DNA of 64,000 nucleotides, taken from RGIG8244 sp045639325 (GTDB lineage Bacteria; Verrucomicrobiota; Lentisphaeria; Victivallales; UBA1829). Every line of letters starts with the position of its first letter. Positions within the stretch are counted from its first letter, which is position 1. The DNA is taken from positions 44,367-108,366 of the forward strand of contig JAZUCU010000037.1 in NCBI GenBank assembly GCA_045639325.1. The letters run 5' to 3'. The translations under genes were made by a program, and so were the position numbers. The notes under the pieces are model-generated. The model did not search any database. It was not told where the DNA came from and was given only the letters and a program-made list of their open reading frames with translations. Positions 1 to 8,575 of the stretch are shown here, one piece after another.

Positions 1-1125
1 TTCGGCGTGACCAGTCAGCCGCAGCCTTTTGACTTTGAGCCGTGGACAGGACTCGTTCCCGCGCATCCGGAAAAATTTGCAAAATATGCGAAAGAACAGC
101 TTGCCAAAGGCTCCAGTTTCATGCCCTATTCCCAGCCCTGTTATGTGGGCGAAACAGAAGAAGCGTTCGACTGGTTCCTCCCGGAATGTGAACAGAAACC
201 CGGTAAATTTTCCGGTACCGCATGGTCATTCAAGGAAAAACGCCGTTACGATTCCTATCCGGCATGCGGCGGTACGGATTTTGCGGACCTGTTTGTCTGG
301 CGTGCAGAAAAACTGTTGAAAGACTATCCGTATCTTGCAGGGCTGTATTATGATATCTGTGACGGCAGAATCTGTTACAATACATTGCACGGACACGGCG
401 GCACGGATGCATTCGGTCAGGAATATGCGGATTCCACCCTGCTGGATCTGCGTGAATACTTCCTTCGTATCCGCAAAGTGGTCAAGAAGTTTGATAAATT
501 GCTGGTGCTTCATGCTCATAACCGCTATTCGCCGTTTTCCCATTCTTTCGGCGATGCCTGGTTCCCCGGGGAGCAATATGTGGGTAAAGTTCACGTCAAC
601 CCCCATCACTTCTACTGTGATGGAATTCCGTTGCGGGAATATCAGAGTGCATACAGCTCCCGCACACATGGTTGCAGCGTGATTCTCTTTTCCCAGCTGC
701 GCCGCCAGAGATGGGTGTACAAAACACGCAGTTATGCGGATGAAGTGCATACCATGATGTATCTGACACCGGTCATGCTGCATGACATCAATACTGCTGT
801 GACAGAAAGCAAACCGGATATCATCGGCAAGTTGTGGACGCTCCGTCATCGGGTCAACATTGCGGATGCTGTATTCCACGGTTACTGGTTTGATAAAACG
901 TACAGTGTGAATGCGCCGGGTGTGTATGTTTCCTGGTACGAGCTGAAAAATGCGCCTTACCGCCGTATGATCATCATCGGCAATATGAGTAAGACGGACC
1001 GGGTTGTAAAGCTCAACGGCGTTGGCGATGTGACACTTTACGACCTGTGGAACAAAGATGCGGCACAAAGCCCGGCATCGATCAAAGTCAGCAAAGAAAA
1101 CTTCCGCGTATTCGGTATCAAATAA
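1..1125 (+). CDS. Glycosidase-like protein, C-terminal part (cut by window edge)
   Basis: The frame is open from base 1 (F-G-V-T...), so the GTG at 7 is probably internal and the gene begins outside the window. About 374 residues are visible. They are rich in aromatics and histidines, with acidic/His motifs such as LYYDICDGRICYN and HAHNRYSPF, as in TIM-barrel glycosidase-like proteins. The last ~80 residues (YRRMIIIGNMSK...VTLYDLWNK) look like the beta-sandwich that closes such enzymes. It resembles the large glycoside-hydrolase-like proteins (DUF6067/DUF4091 type) of Lentisphaerae and Planctomycetes, but the family is not certain. A sugar-acid aldolase and a sialate esterase follow downstream, which fits a glycan-degradation locus. 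Confidence 0.55.
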   Translation, partial: FGVTSQPQPFDFEPWTGLVPAHPEKFAKYAKEQLAKGSSFMPYSQPCYVGETEEAFDWFLPECEQKPGKFSGTAWSFKEKRRYDSYPACGGTDFADLFVWRAEKLLKDYPYLAGLYYDICDGRICYNTLHGHGGTDAFGQEYADSTLLDLREYFLRIRKVVKKFDKLLVLHAHNRYSPFSHSFGDAWFPGEQYVGKVHVNPHHFYCDGIPLREYQSAYSSRTHGCSVILFSQLRRQRWVYKTRSYADEVHTMMYLTPVMLHDINTAVTESKPDIIGKLWTLRHRVNIADAVFHGYWFDKTYSVNAPGVYVSWYELKNAPYRRMIIIGNMSKTDRVVKLNGVGDVTLYDLWNKDAAQSPASIKVSKENFRVFGIK

Positions 1126-1154
1126 GCGGATATAGATTTTTGTTACGACGACAG

Positions 1155-1193
1155 AGACTGTTGTTTCCTTTCCGGGGACAGCAGTCTTTTTTT
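1155..1193 (+). terminator. Rho-independent terminator of the first gene
   Basis: The 10-bp arms AGACTGTTGT (1155-1164) and ACAGCAGTCT (1178-1187) form a hairpin with one G-T pair, followed by a run of seven T. It lies 30 bp after the stop codon and separates this gene from the aldolase. Confidence 0.8.
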
Positions 1194-1225
1194 GATTATA
1201 TGCAAAGATAAATGCGAATTTAAAA

Positions 1226-1253
1226 TTGCAATCTGGAATATGGGATGTATATT
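1226..1253 (+). promoter_or_regulatory. Candidate sigma70 promoter for aldolase/esterase pair
   Basis: TTGCAA (1226-1231), a 16-bp spacer and TATATT (1248-1253) lie 37 bp before the aldolase start, downstream of the terminator. Recognised by eye; no mapped start site. Confidence 0.45.
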
Positions 1254-1290
1254 TACGATGAATTGAAATCGTCTAACGATAAGGAGTAAT

Positions 1291-2055
1291 ATGCGTTACA
1301 ATAATTTTGAAAAATTTATGGCATCAATCAAGGCGGGCAAACTCTGCAAAGGATGTGTCGTCACATTCACAGATCCCGCCATTACTGAACTTTCCGCAGA
1401 AGCCGGATTCGATTTCTGCTGGATCGATGGCGAACACGGGGAACTGGACCGTCAGACCGCAATGCTGCACATGATGGCATTGAAAGGGACAAACTGTGCG
1501 CCGTTGTTCCGGGTTCCGGCATGTGATCATACCGAAATCAAACGGGTGATCGATTTTGCTCCGGCAGGGATCATTGTTCCCATGATTATGGATGAAAAAG
1601 ATGCGGAATATGCAGTCAAGGCATGTCGTTATCCTCTTTCCGGAAACCGTGGTTGCGGATGCCGTCGCGGACATGCATACGGGGCGATCGACATCAATGA
1701 ATATTTTGAATATTCCAAGCAGGAACCGCTTGTTATTCTTCAGATCGAACATATTGAAGCATATCGGAATCTGGATAAGATCCTTGCAGTTCCGGGTGTG
1801 GATTCCATTCTTGTCGGCCCCTATGACTTGACGATGAGCATGGGCAAGCCGGGTCAGTGGGATGATCCGGAAGTCGGGGAAGTGATCGATACGATCTGTG
1901 CGAAAGCTCTCAAGGCGGGTAAACTGTTGGGCTGTTATACGGAAAGCCAGTTCGAACGCTGGCGTAAACGCGGGGTACAGTTTATGGCAATTGCCAACGA
2001 TACCGGCGCGTTGATGAAAGGTTACAAAGATTTGCTTGCGCAGTCAGAAAAATAA
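1291..2055 (+). CDS. HpcH/HpaI-family aldolase
   Basis: A 254-residue class II pyruvate-type aldolase, the usual length for the 2-dehydro-3-deoxyglucarate / 4-hydroxy-2-oxoheptanedioate aldolase family. Visible motifs are FCWIDGEHGELD near residue 50, GIIVPMIMDEKDAEYAV near 93 and GVDSILVGPYDLTMSMG near 172; in this family they hold the divalent metal and the pyruvate moiety. AAGGAG sits 7 bp before the ATG. The product is expected to be cytosolic and to reversibly cleave a 2-keto-3-deoxy sugar acid or similar hydroxy-keto acid; the exact substrate cannot be read. The sialate esterase follows after 20 bp, so the two are probably co-transcribed. Confidence 0.85.
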   Translation: MRYNNFEKFMASIKAGKLCKGCVVTFTDPAITELSAEAGFDFCWIDGEHGELDRQTAMLHMMALKGTNCAPLFRVPACDHTEIKRVIDFAPAGIIVPMIMDEKDAEYAVKACRYPLSGNRGCGCRRGHAYGAIDINEYFEYSKQEPLVILQIEHIEAYRNLDKILAVPGVDSILVGPYDLTMSMGKPGQWDDPEVGEVIDTICAKALKAGKLLGCYTESQFERWRKRGVQFMAIANDTGALMKGYKDLLAQSEK

Positions 2056-2075
2056 AACAGATAAGGATTAAAAAA

Positions 2076-3644
2076 ATGAAAAAAACACACTCAATCATGG
2101 GGCTGGCAGCAACCCTTCTCATGGCATTCAGTTCCACTGTTTATGCCAAAGTAATACCGTCAACGATCTTTGATGACAACATGGTGCTTCAGCGGGAAAA
2201 ACCGGTCCCCGTCTGGGGTAAAGCCGATCCCGGCGAAGCGGTCGAAGTCAAATTCGCCGGTCAGACTTTGAAAACGAAAGCCGATGCCGACGGAAAATGG
2301 GAAGTCACACTTGCCCCGATGAAAGCCAATGCAAAAGGTCAGACGATGACTTTGAAAGGCAAAAATACGGTCACATTCAAAAATATTCTGGTGGGTGATA
2401 TTTGGCTTTGCGGCGGACAATCCAACATGGAATGGCGGATCGCCTCCGGTGTGATCAATGGTGATGAACACCTGAAAGAAGCGGGAAAATATCCCCTGAT
2501 CCGCCGGATCAAAGTCATACGGACAGCGTCGGATATCCCGGCGGAGAACATCCAGGTACAAACAAGATGGTCTGTCTGCTCCCCCGCTACCGCCAAAAAC
2601 TATACTGCTGCCGGATATTATTTTGCGCGCCGGATTCATATTGAAACGGGTGTGCCGATCGGTATTCTGGATGATAACTGGAGCGGCAGTCCGATCCAGC
2701 CGTTCATTGTTCCGACAGCATATAAAGATATTCCCGCACTGAAGAAAGATTGGCAGAGTGCGAGCTCGTTTGTTCCCGGTACACCGGAATACAAAAAACA
2801 CATTCAGGGTTTGATCAAACGTGCTAATACATGGGTCGCTAAAGCCGAAGCAGCATTGAAAAAAGGCGAGCCTGCGCCTGTTGCCCCCGGTTTGAGACCG
2901 TATCCGCCTGCCGGTTACAGATATAATATCATGATGGCACCGATCGTCCGGTTCCCCATCAAAGGTGCGCTGTGGTATCAGGGATGCTCCAACTGGCGTG
3001 ATGGTATGAAATATTATCACTATATGCATGCCCTTGTCAATGGTTGGCGTGCCGCCTGGAAAGATGACTTCCCGTTCTTCTTTGTTCAGTTGGCAGCATA
3101 CATGAAAGCAACCAACGATCCGCAGGGTGGTAATGGATTTGCGTTGATCCGTGAAGCACAGAGAAAAGCCATGGATATTCCCAAGAGTGGTATGGCTTGT
3201 ACGATCGATATCGGTATGGAAAATGATATCCACCCGAAAAATAAATACGATGTCGGGGAACGTCTGGCTCTCTGGGCATTGCGGGATGTATATGGTAAAA
3301 AAGATGTTGTGGTAAGCGGTCCGCTTTTCAAATCCATGGAAATCAAAGGCAATCAGGCGATTCTTTCTTTTGATTATGCCAAAGGTTTGATGACTGCGAA
3401 AAAGACCGGTTTGGAAAAACCGGTGAAGACCGATGCCAAACCGGCACATTTTGCCATCGCCGGAGCGGATAAAGTCTGGTATTGGGCAGATGCAAAGATC
3501 GACGGAGAAAAAGTTATTCTTTCTTCTGATAAAGTCAAAACTCCGGTTGCCGTCCGTTACGCATACCGGGCATATCCCGACGGCGTGAATATGTACAACG
3601 CCGCCGGTTTGCCCATGGTTCCGTTCCGCACGGATAACTGGTAA
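2076..3644 (+). CDS. Sialate O-acetylesterase family protein
   Basis: A 522-residue protein with an N-terminal signal peptide (cleavage likely after STVYA, about residue 24), so exported. WLCGGQSNMEW near residue 110 is the SGNH block I of the sialate O-acetylesterase (SASA) family with the nucleophilic serine. GALWYQGCSNWRDG and NDIHPKNKYDVGERLALWAL supply the later blocks, including the catalytic Asp-x-x-His. Its likely role is to remove O-acetyl esters from sialic acid or other acetylated glycans outside the cytoplasm. AAGGA precedes the ATG. It follows the aldolase closely and converges with the phage-like cassette. Confidence 0.88.
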   Translation: MKKTHSIMGLAATLLMAFSSTVYAKVIPSTIFDDNMVLQREKPVPVWGKADPGEAVEVKFAGQTLKTKADADGKWEVTLAPMKANAKGQTMTLKGKNTVTFKNILVGDIWLCGGQSNMEWRIASGVINGDEHLKEAGKYPLIRRIKVIRTASDIPAENIQVQTRWSVCSPATAKNYTAAGYYFARRIHIETGVPIGILDDNWSGSPIQPFIVPTAYKDIPALKKDWQSASSFVPGTPEYKKHIQGLIKRANTWVAKAEAALKKGEPAPVAPGLRPYPPAGYRYNIMMAPIVRFPIKGALWYQGCSNWRDGMKYYHYMHALVNGWRAAWKDDFPFFFVQLAAYMKATNDPQGGNGFALIREAQRKAMDIPKSGMACTIDIGMENDIHPKNKYDVGERLALWALRDVYGKKDVVVSGPLFKSMEIKGNQAILSFDYAKGLMTAKKTGLEKPVKTDAKPAHFAIAGADKVWYWADAKIDGEKVILSSDKVKTPVAVRYAYRAYPDGVNMYNAAGLPMVPFRTDNW

Positions 3645-3647
3645 TAA

Positions 3648-4328
3648 TTACTGAAAGAATTCAGCACCCAGTTCCATTGCGCGATCCATCATCTGCTTTG
3701 CGATCTCCGCACTGTGACGGCGCCGGATGGTGTTGTGACGGTCGAATTTACGGCGGTAATCAATATACAGCCAGCAGACTTGATTTAATGGCATGGCGTT
3801 CATCACTTCCCGTATGGGAGTGTGACTTTCCTGCGCCGCAATGGAACTGACACGAAGCAGCCAATCCGGATCAAACCGGATTGGCTGTTCTTTATTTCCG
3901 GAGGCGGGGAGCAGCTGTAAAGGGGAAAAACACCGGCGCAGATAGGCGGTGATCTGTTCATGAAGAGTCATAATCGGCAGCTCTGCCTTTTTGAAAATGT
4001 CCTCCAGTTCCGGGATGTGGTTCAGATTTTTTGCGGCCAGGACGGCGAGGAAATAAATCGCATCCTTTTTGTAAATGTTCCGGACTCTGGTGTATGGACT
4101 GTTTTTCGACCAGAGGAATGCCCATTTTGCAGGCGTAAGAGGGCGTACATCCAGTTTGCCGAAACGGACAGGCAAGCCCAGATTTTCCTGCAAATTCAGG
4201 ATTTCCGCCGGTTCGTCATACTGTAACGATTCCAGTCGATCCAATACGGGGTCAGCGGCAATGATTTTCTGAAAATCTTCGGAATCAGCGAGGATGCGGA
4301 GTTGTTGTTTTGAGAGATTGCAGCTCAT
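3648..4328 (-). CDS. Unknown protein at the end of the terminase cassette
   Basis: A 226-residue soluble, basic protein with no motif I recognise and no membrane segments. The start codon overlaps the large-terminase stop in an ATGA arrangement, so it is translationally coupled and is the last gene of the cassette. In Mu-like phages the portal protein (gp29, DUF935, ~500 residues) should be here; this protein is far too short and does not look like a portal. It could be an accessory packaging factor or an unrelated passenger. Its stop lies 3 bp from the stop of the convergent sialate esterase. Confidence 0.6.
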   Translation of the reverse strand: MSCNLSKQQLRILADSEDFQKIIAADPVLDRLESLQYDEPAEILNLQENLGLPVRFGKLDVRPLTPAKWAFLWSKNSPYTRVRNIYKKDAIYFLAVLAAKNLNHIPELEDIFKKAELPIMTLHEQITAYLRRCFSPLQLLPASGNKEQPIRFDPDWLLRVSSIAAQESHTPIREVMNAMPLNQVCWLYIDYRRKFDRHNTIRRRHSAEIAKQMMDRAMELGAEFFQ

Positions 4329-5773
4329 CGGGAATAAGACCTTTCGAATGTAAATTTGTTTTCGAGTTCATCGGTAAAAGCGGCATCTTCGGACGGTATC
4401 TGTTCGTTTGCCGCGCGGACTGCCAGGGCACAGCTCCATGCAATATCGCAATGACTGGATGGCAGAAGTTCGTTCTTTGATTCGGTAAAACATAACTTGC
4501 CGGAGATGGCAGAACTTTTCCGGATTCCGGCAAGATCCGCCTGAATTTCCGGTAAATCCGCAGGGAGTCGTATCTGACGTTGTTCAAAGGCATTTTTCAG
4601 CCCGATCGCAAGGGAAAATTTATCGGCGGCAAAATTCAATCCGCAAAAACGTTCCGGGTAACTTTCCTGCAATTCTTCACAGACTGCCATCCCCATTCCA
4701 GTCTTATCGGCACACCCGTTGATGTTATACGTGGAATCCAGAATTGCCCGGATCAGTTTTTTCTGTATGCCGAACGGACAGTTTTTCAACGTGATGATTG
4801 CCGCCGGATAAAGTGTTTTCTCCCGGATGAACGAAATCCAGATAGCCGATAAGTCTCCAGTGCGGGCAATGTCATAGCCGAATACATAATGTTCATCGGG
4901 CAGATGCTCCTGCCAGAAATGGGAATCGAGCCAATCAGCGGGGACGTCATCGCCATTTTCGCAATGGAGCCGGAGAGTTTTATATTCATCGGCAATCGCA
5001 TTGCGCAAATCATCGGGCGGAATCAGCTGTTCGCCGCCTGTCCGGTTGGGAATACAGAGGTATTGACTTTCGTATGCGGATTTGGAACGGCAGCCCTGTT
5101 CCAGTTGATCGAGAAATGCTTTTCTGCTCAATGGTGGCATCCCGCGAGCGGCTTTGACTTCATTCACCGTTTCCACAAACCCTTCTTCCACGGCATCAAG
5201 AATGGTGGTGCGATGAAAACTGATGTCGCGCCGTTCTCCATTCCGGCAGGCGTTGCATAAACGGGCAAATTCCGTCTGATCGGATCCGGATGCGCTGTAA
5301 GCGGAAACCAGTTCCAGCTGACCGCCCCAGGTGATGCAAGGATAGGCCATATCATAAACGGCGGCTTGATCGGGATGCAAATCCCATTCATCTACAAGGA
5401 CATCGCCGCCTTTGCCGGCGAATGCGAGAGGGTTGGAACTTAAAGAAACGATTCTTGCGCCGTTACGGAATTTGACCGTCCTGGCAGAAACACCGTGTTT
5501 TTCATCCACGATTTCGGCATACGTGCCATCCAGCCCACGAACCGATGTATTGGCGAGTTTCGCCCATTTTGCCACATAATCGGTAATAAATTCTTTTGCG
5601 GTGACTTCATCGCGGCTGGCAACCCATTGGGTGAAGCCGTCGCCGCGTTTGAGACATTTGATCACGGCGCGGTAACTGGTGGCGTATGTGATGCCGCCGC
5701 GTCTTGTTTTTTCATAAAGTTTCAGCGGTGAATCATCGAGGATCCACCGTTTCTGATAAGGGAGAAATTTCAT
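4325..5773 (-). CDS. Mu-like phage terminase large subunit
   Basis: 482 residues beginning MKFLPYQKRW. This start is chosen because its ATG overlaps the stop of the small-subunit gene (ATGA); the longer open frame upstream is out-of-register sequence of that gene. KTRRGGITYAT near residue 25 is the modified Walker A typical of Mu gp28-type terminases, and GKGGDVLVDEW is Walker B. The C-terminal RNase H-like nuclease shows FGYDIARTGDLSAIW and CADKTGMGMAV with metal-binding aspartates. The ATPase and nuclease motifs all look intact, so the enzyme could still translocate and cut DNA. No portal, capsid or tail gene is beside it. Confidence 0.85.
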   Translation of the reverse strand: MKFLPYQKRWILDDSPLKLYEKTRRGGITYATSYRAVIKCLKRGDGFTQWVASRDEVTAKEFITDYVAKWAKLANTSVRGLDGTYAEIVDEKHGVSARTVKFRNGARIVSLSSNPLAFAGKGGDVLVDEWDLHPDQAAVYDMAYPCITWGGQLELVSAYSASGSDQTEFARLCNACRNGERRDISFHRTTILDAVEEGFVETVNEVKAARGMPPLSRKAFLDQLEQGCRSKSAYESQYLCIPNRTGGEQLIPPDDLRNAIADEYKTLRLHCENGDDVPADWLDSHFWQEHLPDEHYVFGYDIARTGDLSAIWISFIREKTLYPAAIITLKNCPFGIQKKLIRAILDSTYNINGCADKTGMGMAVCEELQESYPERFCGLNFAADKFSLAIGLKNAFEQRQIRLPADLPEIQADLAGIRKSSAISGKLCFTESKNELLPSSHCDIAWSCALAVRAANEQIPSEDAAFTDELENKFTFERSYSR

Positions 5774-6366
5774 AAACCGACCTGTTTGTTCAATTCGGAA
5801 ACGATCCGTTCTGCATCGGCAGCACCGGCACGTTCTTTCCAGAGAATGAGTTCTGCTTCCAGTTGTTTCTTTTCTGCTTCCAAACGGAGCATTCCTTTTT
5901 TCAACCCGGCAATCAACGTTTCCCGACGGGCGAGTTTCCGATCCATCGCGGCAGTGCTGAGGGATGCCAGACATTGTGCCAGCGCCCGGATTGCCTTGAT
6001 TTTTTCCTGCATATCCGGCAAAGCGTTGGTATCGGTAAGCAGATCCCGGACGAGGACTGCCAATTCATAGCGGGCGTTGTCCGTAATGTTTTTCAAGGCG
6101 GAAGAATTATTCAGCACGGCTGCCGTAATCATTTCTGCCGACCGGCTGTCCGCATCTCTTCCGGCGCGTTCCATATAGGAAAGATATTCCCGGCTGCGGC
6201 GGATGCTGCTGAATGATTCAGCGGTCAATGTGATATTTTTTTCCTGCAACGCATCGGCGATGACCGGATCGGCCGTGATGTCATCGGGCATCATGCCGTT
6301 TTTCAAACATTCCAGAATACGGCTCCGGGTTTTCCAGCCCAGACGATGATAAGGATTCCGCGCCAT
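5770..6366 (-). CDS. Mu gp27-like small terminase (DUF3486-like)
   Basis: A 198-residue protein beginning MARNPYHRLGWKTRSRILEC, an opening like that of DUF3486 proteins (Mu gp27). An N-terminal helix-turn-helix-like region is followed by a long charged coiled-coil stretch (ARRETLIAGLKKGMLRLEAE) near residues 145-185. It probably recognises DNA and delivers it to the large subunit, whose start overlaps its stop. The family call rests on the N-terminal motif, size and gene order rather than on a strong signature. Confidence 0.7.
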   Translation of the reverse strand: MARNPYHRLGWKTRSRILECLKNGMMPDDITADPVIADALQEKNITLTAESFSSIRRSREYLSYMERAGRDADSRSAEMITAAVLNNSSALKNITDNARYELAVLVRDLLTDTNALPDMQEKIKAIRALAQCLASLSTAAMDRKLARRETLIAGLKKGMLRLEAEKKQLEAELILWKERAGAADAERIVSELNKQVGL

Positions 6367-6368
6367 GA

Positions 6369-6665
6369 TTACATCACCTGAGGGCCGAACAGCACCGGAT
6401 GCCGGGGAAGGATGCCGCCGGAAGCATCCATTCCCCGGCGGATGGAAACGGCAAGTTTGCAGACTTTGCGGTCATAACCGGGCAGCGGAATGAGGAATCC
6501 GGTGTCGATGAGGGTGAGCCACTCTGCCATAGCGGCTTCTGCGGAGGGATTTTCGAGCATGAGTTCCGGAGAACACAAAACGGTCTCCAGATCCTGTCCG
6601 CAGGTATAGTCATAAATGGTGCGGATGATTGCCCGGCGGATACGGAGTTGTTTACTGCTTGCCAT
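6369..6665 (-). CDS. Mu gp26-like small phage protein
   Basis: A 98-residue protein between a DUF2730-like gene and the small terminase. This is the position of Mu gp26 (VpaChn25_0724-type) proteins, which are about this size and are predicted to be small winged-helix-like proteins. The start overlaps the upstream gene by 14 bp, and only 2 bp separate its stop from the small-terminase start. Function is unknown; the assignment is mainly by order and size. Confidence 0.6.
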   Translation of the reverse strand: MASSKQLRIRRAIIRTIYDYTCGQDLETVLCSPELMLENPSAEAAMAEWLTLIDTGFLIPLPGYDRKVCKLAVSIRRGMDASGGILPRHPVLFGPQVM

Positions 6666-7011
6666 GATGATAAATCCTGATATGTTCTTTTGTACTTTCG
6701 TTCAATTCCTGCAAATACAGGTCGTGTGCTGCAAGCCGGGAATTCTGACTTGCAATATTTTCCAATGACCGTGCCGTGGAATCAGAGAGGCGCATAACGG
6801 CACCGCCCAGATTCCGCAGTTCTGCCAGGATTTCCTGACTGCGATCGGCTTCCAAATGTTTATTGATTTTGCGTTCCAGTTGTGTGATTTTTTCATCTTC
6901 CACCAGATTGAGCCGATCTTCCAATTTATTCTGTTTCCGCAATAAGACAAAATCGAAAACAGTGACGAACAGCGCACCGAATGCGCCGGACATCAGATTT
7001 TCCATATTCAT
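6652..7011 (-). CDS. DUF2730-like phage protein with membrane anchor and coiled coil
   Basis: 119 residues. An N-terminal hydrophobic segment (AFGALFVTVFDFVLL, residues ~9-24) is followed by a heptad-rich coiled coil up to about residue 105. This architecture is typical of DUF2730 proteins (Mu gp25). AGGAGG lies 7 bp before the ATG, the strongest ribosome binding site of the cassette, so this is the first gene of the run. No clear phage promoter is visible upstream. Confidence 0.65.
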   Translation of the reverse strand: MNMENLMSGAFGALFVTVFDFVLLRKQNKLEDRLNLVEDEKITQLERKINKHLEADRSQEILAELRNLGGAVMRLSDSTARSLENIASQNSRLAAHDLYLQELNESTKEHIRIYHHGKQ

Positions 7012-7092
7012 TTGAACCTCCTGTTGTTGTATTTGAATTCATAAATACGTCGGAAAGACACGTAAATTCCTATAAAAAATGGATTTCATGTC

Positions 7093-7121
7093 TTGAAAAT
7101 ATGCCAACACCGACTTATATT
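7093..7121 (+). promoter_or_regulatory. Sigma70-like promoter of the FAD oxidoreductase
   Basis: TTGAAA (7093-7098), a 17-bp spacer and TATATT (7116-7121), 37 bp before the ATG. Confidence 0.65.
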
Positions 7122-7157
7122 ATGGAGTATTTATAATCGACAGGAAAGGATTCAATC

Positions 7158-8495
7158 ATGTCAACTGTTTCATATCAAATCAAAAAAGATATTCCCGTTA
7201 TTGCGGAAGCGGACGTCCTGGTTATCGGCGGTGGTCCCGGCGGACTCGGTGCTTCCGTCATGGCAGCCCGCGCAGGTGCAAAAGTCATTCTGGTGGAACG
7301 TTATGGCGTTCTCGGCGGTATGGCTGCCCAGGGGGAAGTCTCTCCCTTCATGCCCAATCATCAGTTGATTAAACAGGATGAAAACGGCAACAATGTATTG
7401 GATGCTCTTGACCGTCCCGTTTATGTGGAATGGATCAATAAAATGTATTCCTATCTGCCGGAAAAATTCGATGAAAGAAGAGCCAGTGCCGTTGCCATCG
7501 GCGGCGGTGTTATTCCTAAAGATGTCGCTTCCCTCGCCGTGGAAGATCTCTGTCTGGAAGCCGGTGTGCAAATCATTTATCATCACACTCTTGCCGATGT
7601 CAGAATGGATGATGACGGCCGCATTACAGAAGCCATCTTCCTCTCCAAATCCGGTTTCGTTGCCATCCGCGCAAAAGCCTTCGTTGACAGTACCGGTGAC
7701 GGTGACCTGGCAACTCTTGCGGGCGCACCTTCCGAATTCGGCGGTGAATCCGGATATTGTCAGCCGATGACAACCTGCTTCAAGATCAAAGGCATTGATA
7801 TCACCCGTATCCCTGAAAATGCCGATCTGCAGCAGCGTTATCTGGATGCCAAAGCCAAGGGAGAAATTGATTGCCCCCGCGAAAATCTGCTGATCTTCCT
7901 CAATCTGGACAGCGACGTCAAACATTTCAATACAACCCGTATTGTGATGAAATCTGCGGTGAACGGTATGGAGCTTTCCGAAGCAGAATTGGAAGGACAC
8001 CGTCAGGTAAAAGAAATCTTCCGCTGGTTCCAGCGTACGATTCCGGGCTACGAAAATGCTCAGCTGGCATCCATTGCATCTCATGTCGGCGTCCGTGAAA
8101 GCCGCCGTATTCTCGGTTTGAATTATATCACCCGGGAAGACTTTATGAAGGCTGCCAAGTTTGATGATGCCATTGCCCGCTGCAATTACATGATCGATAT
8201 TCATAACCCCCTCGGAACCGGTACGGAAATCATCCGTATGGACCGCTCTGATTTCTATGAAATTCCCTTCGGCTGTATTGTCCCGCGGAATGTGAAAAAC
8301 CTGACCGTCGGCAGCCGTTGTATTTCGGTTGACCATGCATTGCATTCCAGCTGCCGCGTGATGCCGCCGGTTGTTTCCATTGGTCAGGCTGCCGGTATTG
8401 CCGCTGCGATGAGCGTCAAAGCCGGTGTGGATGTCTGCACATTGGATGGTAAGGAAGTCCGCCGCAAACTGGTGGAAATGGGAGCCAATCTGTAA
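7158..8495 (+). CDS. FAD-dependent oxidoreductase (FAD_oxidored type)
   Basis: 445 residues. VIGGGPGGLGASVMAARAGA (from residue 22) is the Rossmann ADP-binding fold of FAD, followed by LVERYGVLGGMAAQG, the usual second FAD contact. A distal block near residue 395 (SVDHALHSSCRVMPP) and the C-terminal GQAAGIAAAMSVKAGV complete the family signature. No signal peptide is seen, so it is probably cytosolic. The substrate is unknown; relatives are common in polysaccharide-degrading Lentisphaerae and Planctomycetes. AAAGGA precedes the ATG. It is a single-gene unit with its own promoter and terminator. Confidence 0.82.
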   Translation: MSTVSYQIKKDIPVIAEADVLVIGGGPGGLGASVMAARAGAKVILVERYGVLGGMAAQGEVSPFMPNHQLIKQDENGNNVLDALDRPVYVEWINKMYSYLPEKFDERRASAVAIGGGVIPKDVASLAVEDLCLEAGVQIIYHHTLADVRMDDDGRITEAIFLSKSGFVAIRAKAFVDSTGDGDLATLAGAPSEFGGESGYCQPMTTCFKIKGIDITRIPENADLQQRYLDAKAKGEIDCPRENLLIFLNLDSDVKHFNTTRIVMKSAVNGMELSEAELEGHRQVKEIFRWFQRTIPGYENAQLASIASHVGVRESRRILGLNYITREDFMKAAKFDDAIARCNYMIDIHNPLGTGTEIIRMDRSDFYEIPFGCIVPRNVKNLTVGSRCISVDHALHSSCRVMPPVVSIGQAAGIAAAMSVKAGVDVCTLDGKEVRRKLVEMGANL

Positions 8496-8518
8496 TCGGC
8501 TGCACAAGCTGTACAAAA

Positions 8519-8564
8519 AAAATGAGTCCGGAAATAACAATTTCGGACTCATTTTAATTTTAAA
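8519..8564. terminator. Bidirectional terminator between convergent genes
   Basis: AAAATGAGTCCG (8519-8530) pairs with CGGACTCATTTT (8544-8555), and an inner AAAT/ATTT extends the stem around a bulged G. T-rich tracts flank both ends, so it can end both the plus-strand FAD oxidoreductase and the minus-strand MFS transporter. Confidence 0.85.
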
Positions 8565-8575
8565 TGATTTTGTGT

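Noticed and set aside
226..1068. Minus-strand ORF of 280 codons
   Set aside because: Lies opposite the partial glycosidase-like gene; composition is of an antisense frame and no motif or ribosome site supports it.
2160..3449. Minus-strand ORF of 429 codons
   Set aside because: Antisense of the sialate O-acetylesterase, which has a signal peptide and all SGNH blocks.
5774..5974. 67-residue N-terminal extension of the large terminase
   Set aside because: It lies inside the small-terminase gene in another frame, with Arg/Cys-rich composition unlike a real domain; an ATG with ATGA overlap at 5773 is the better start.
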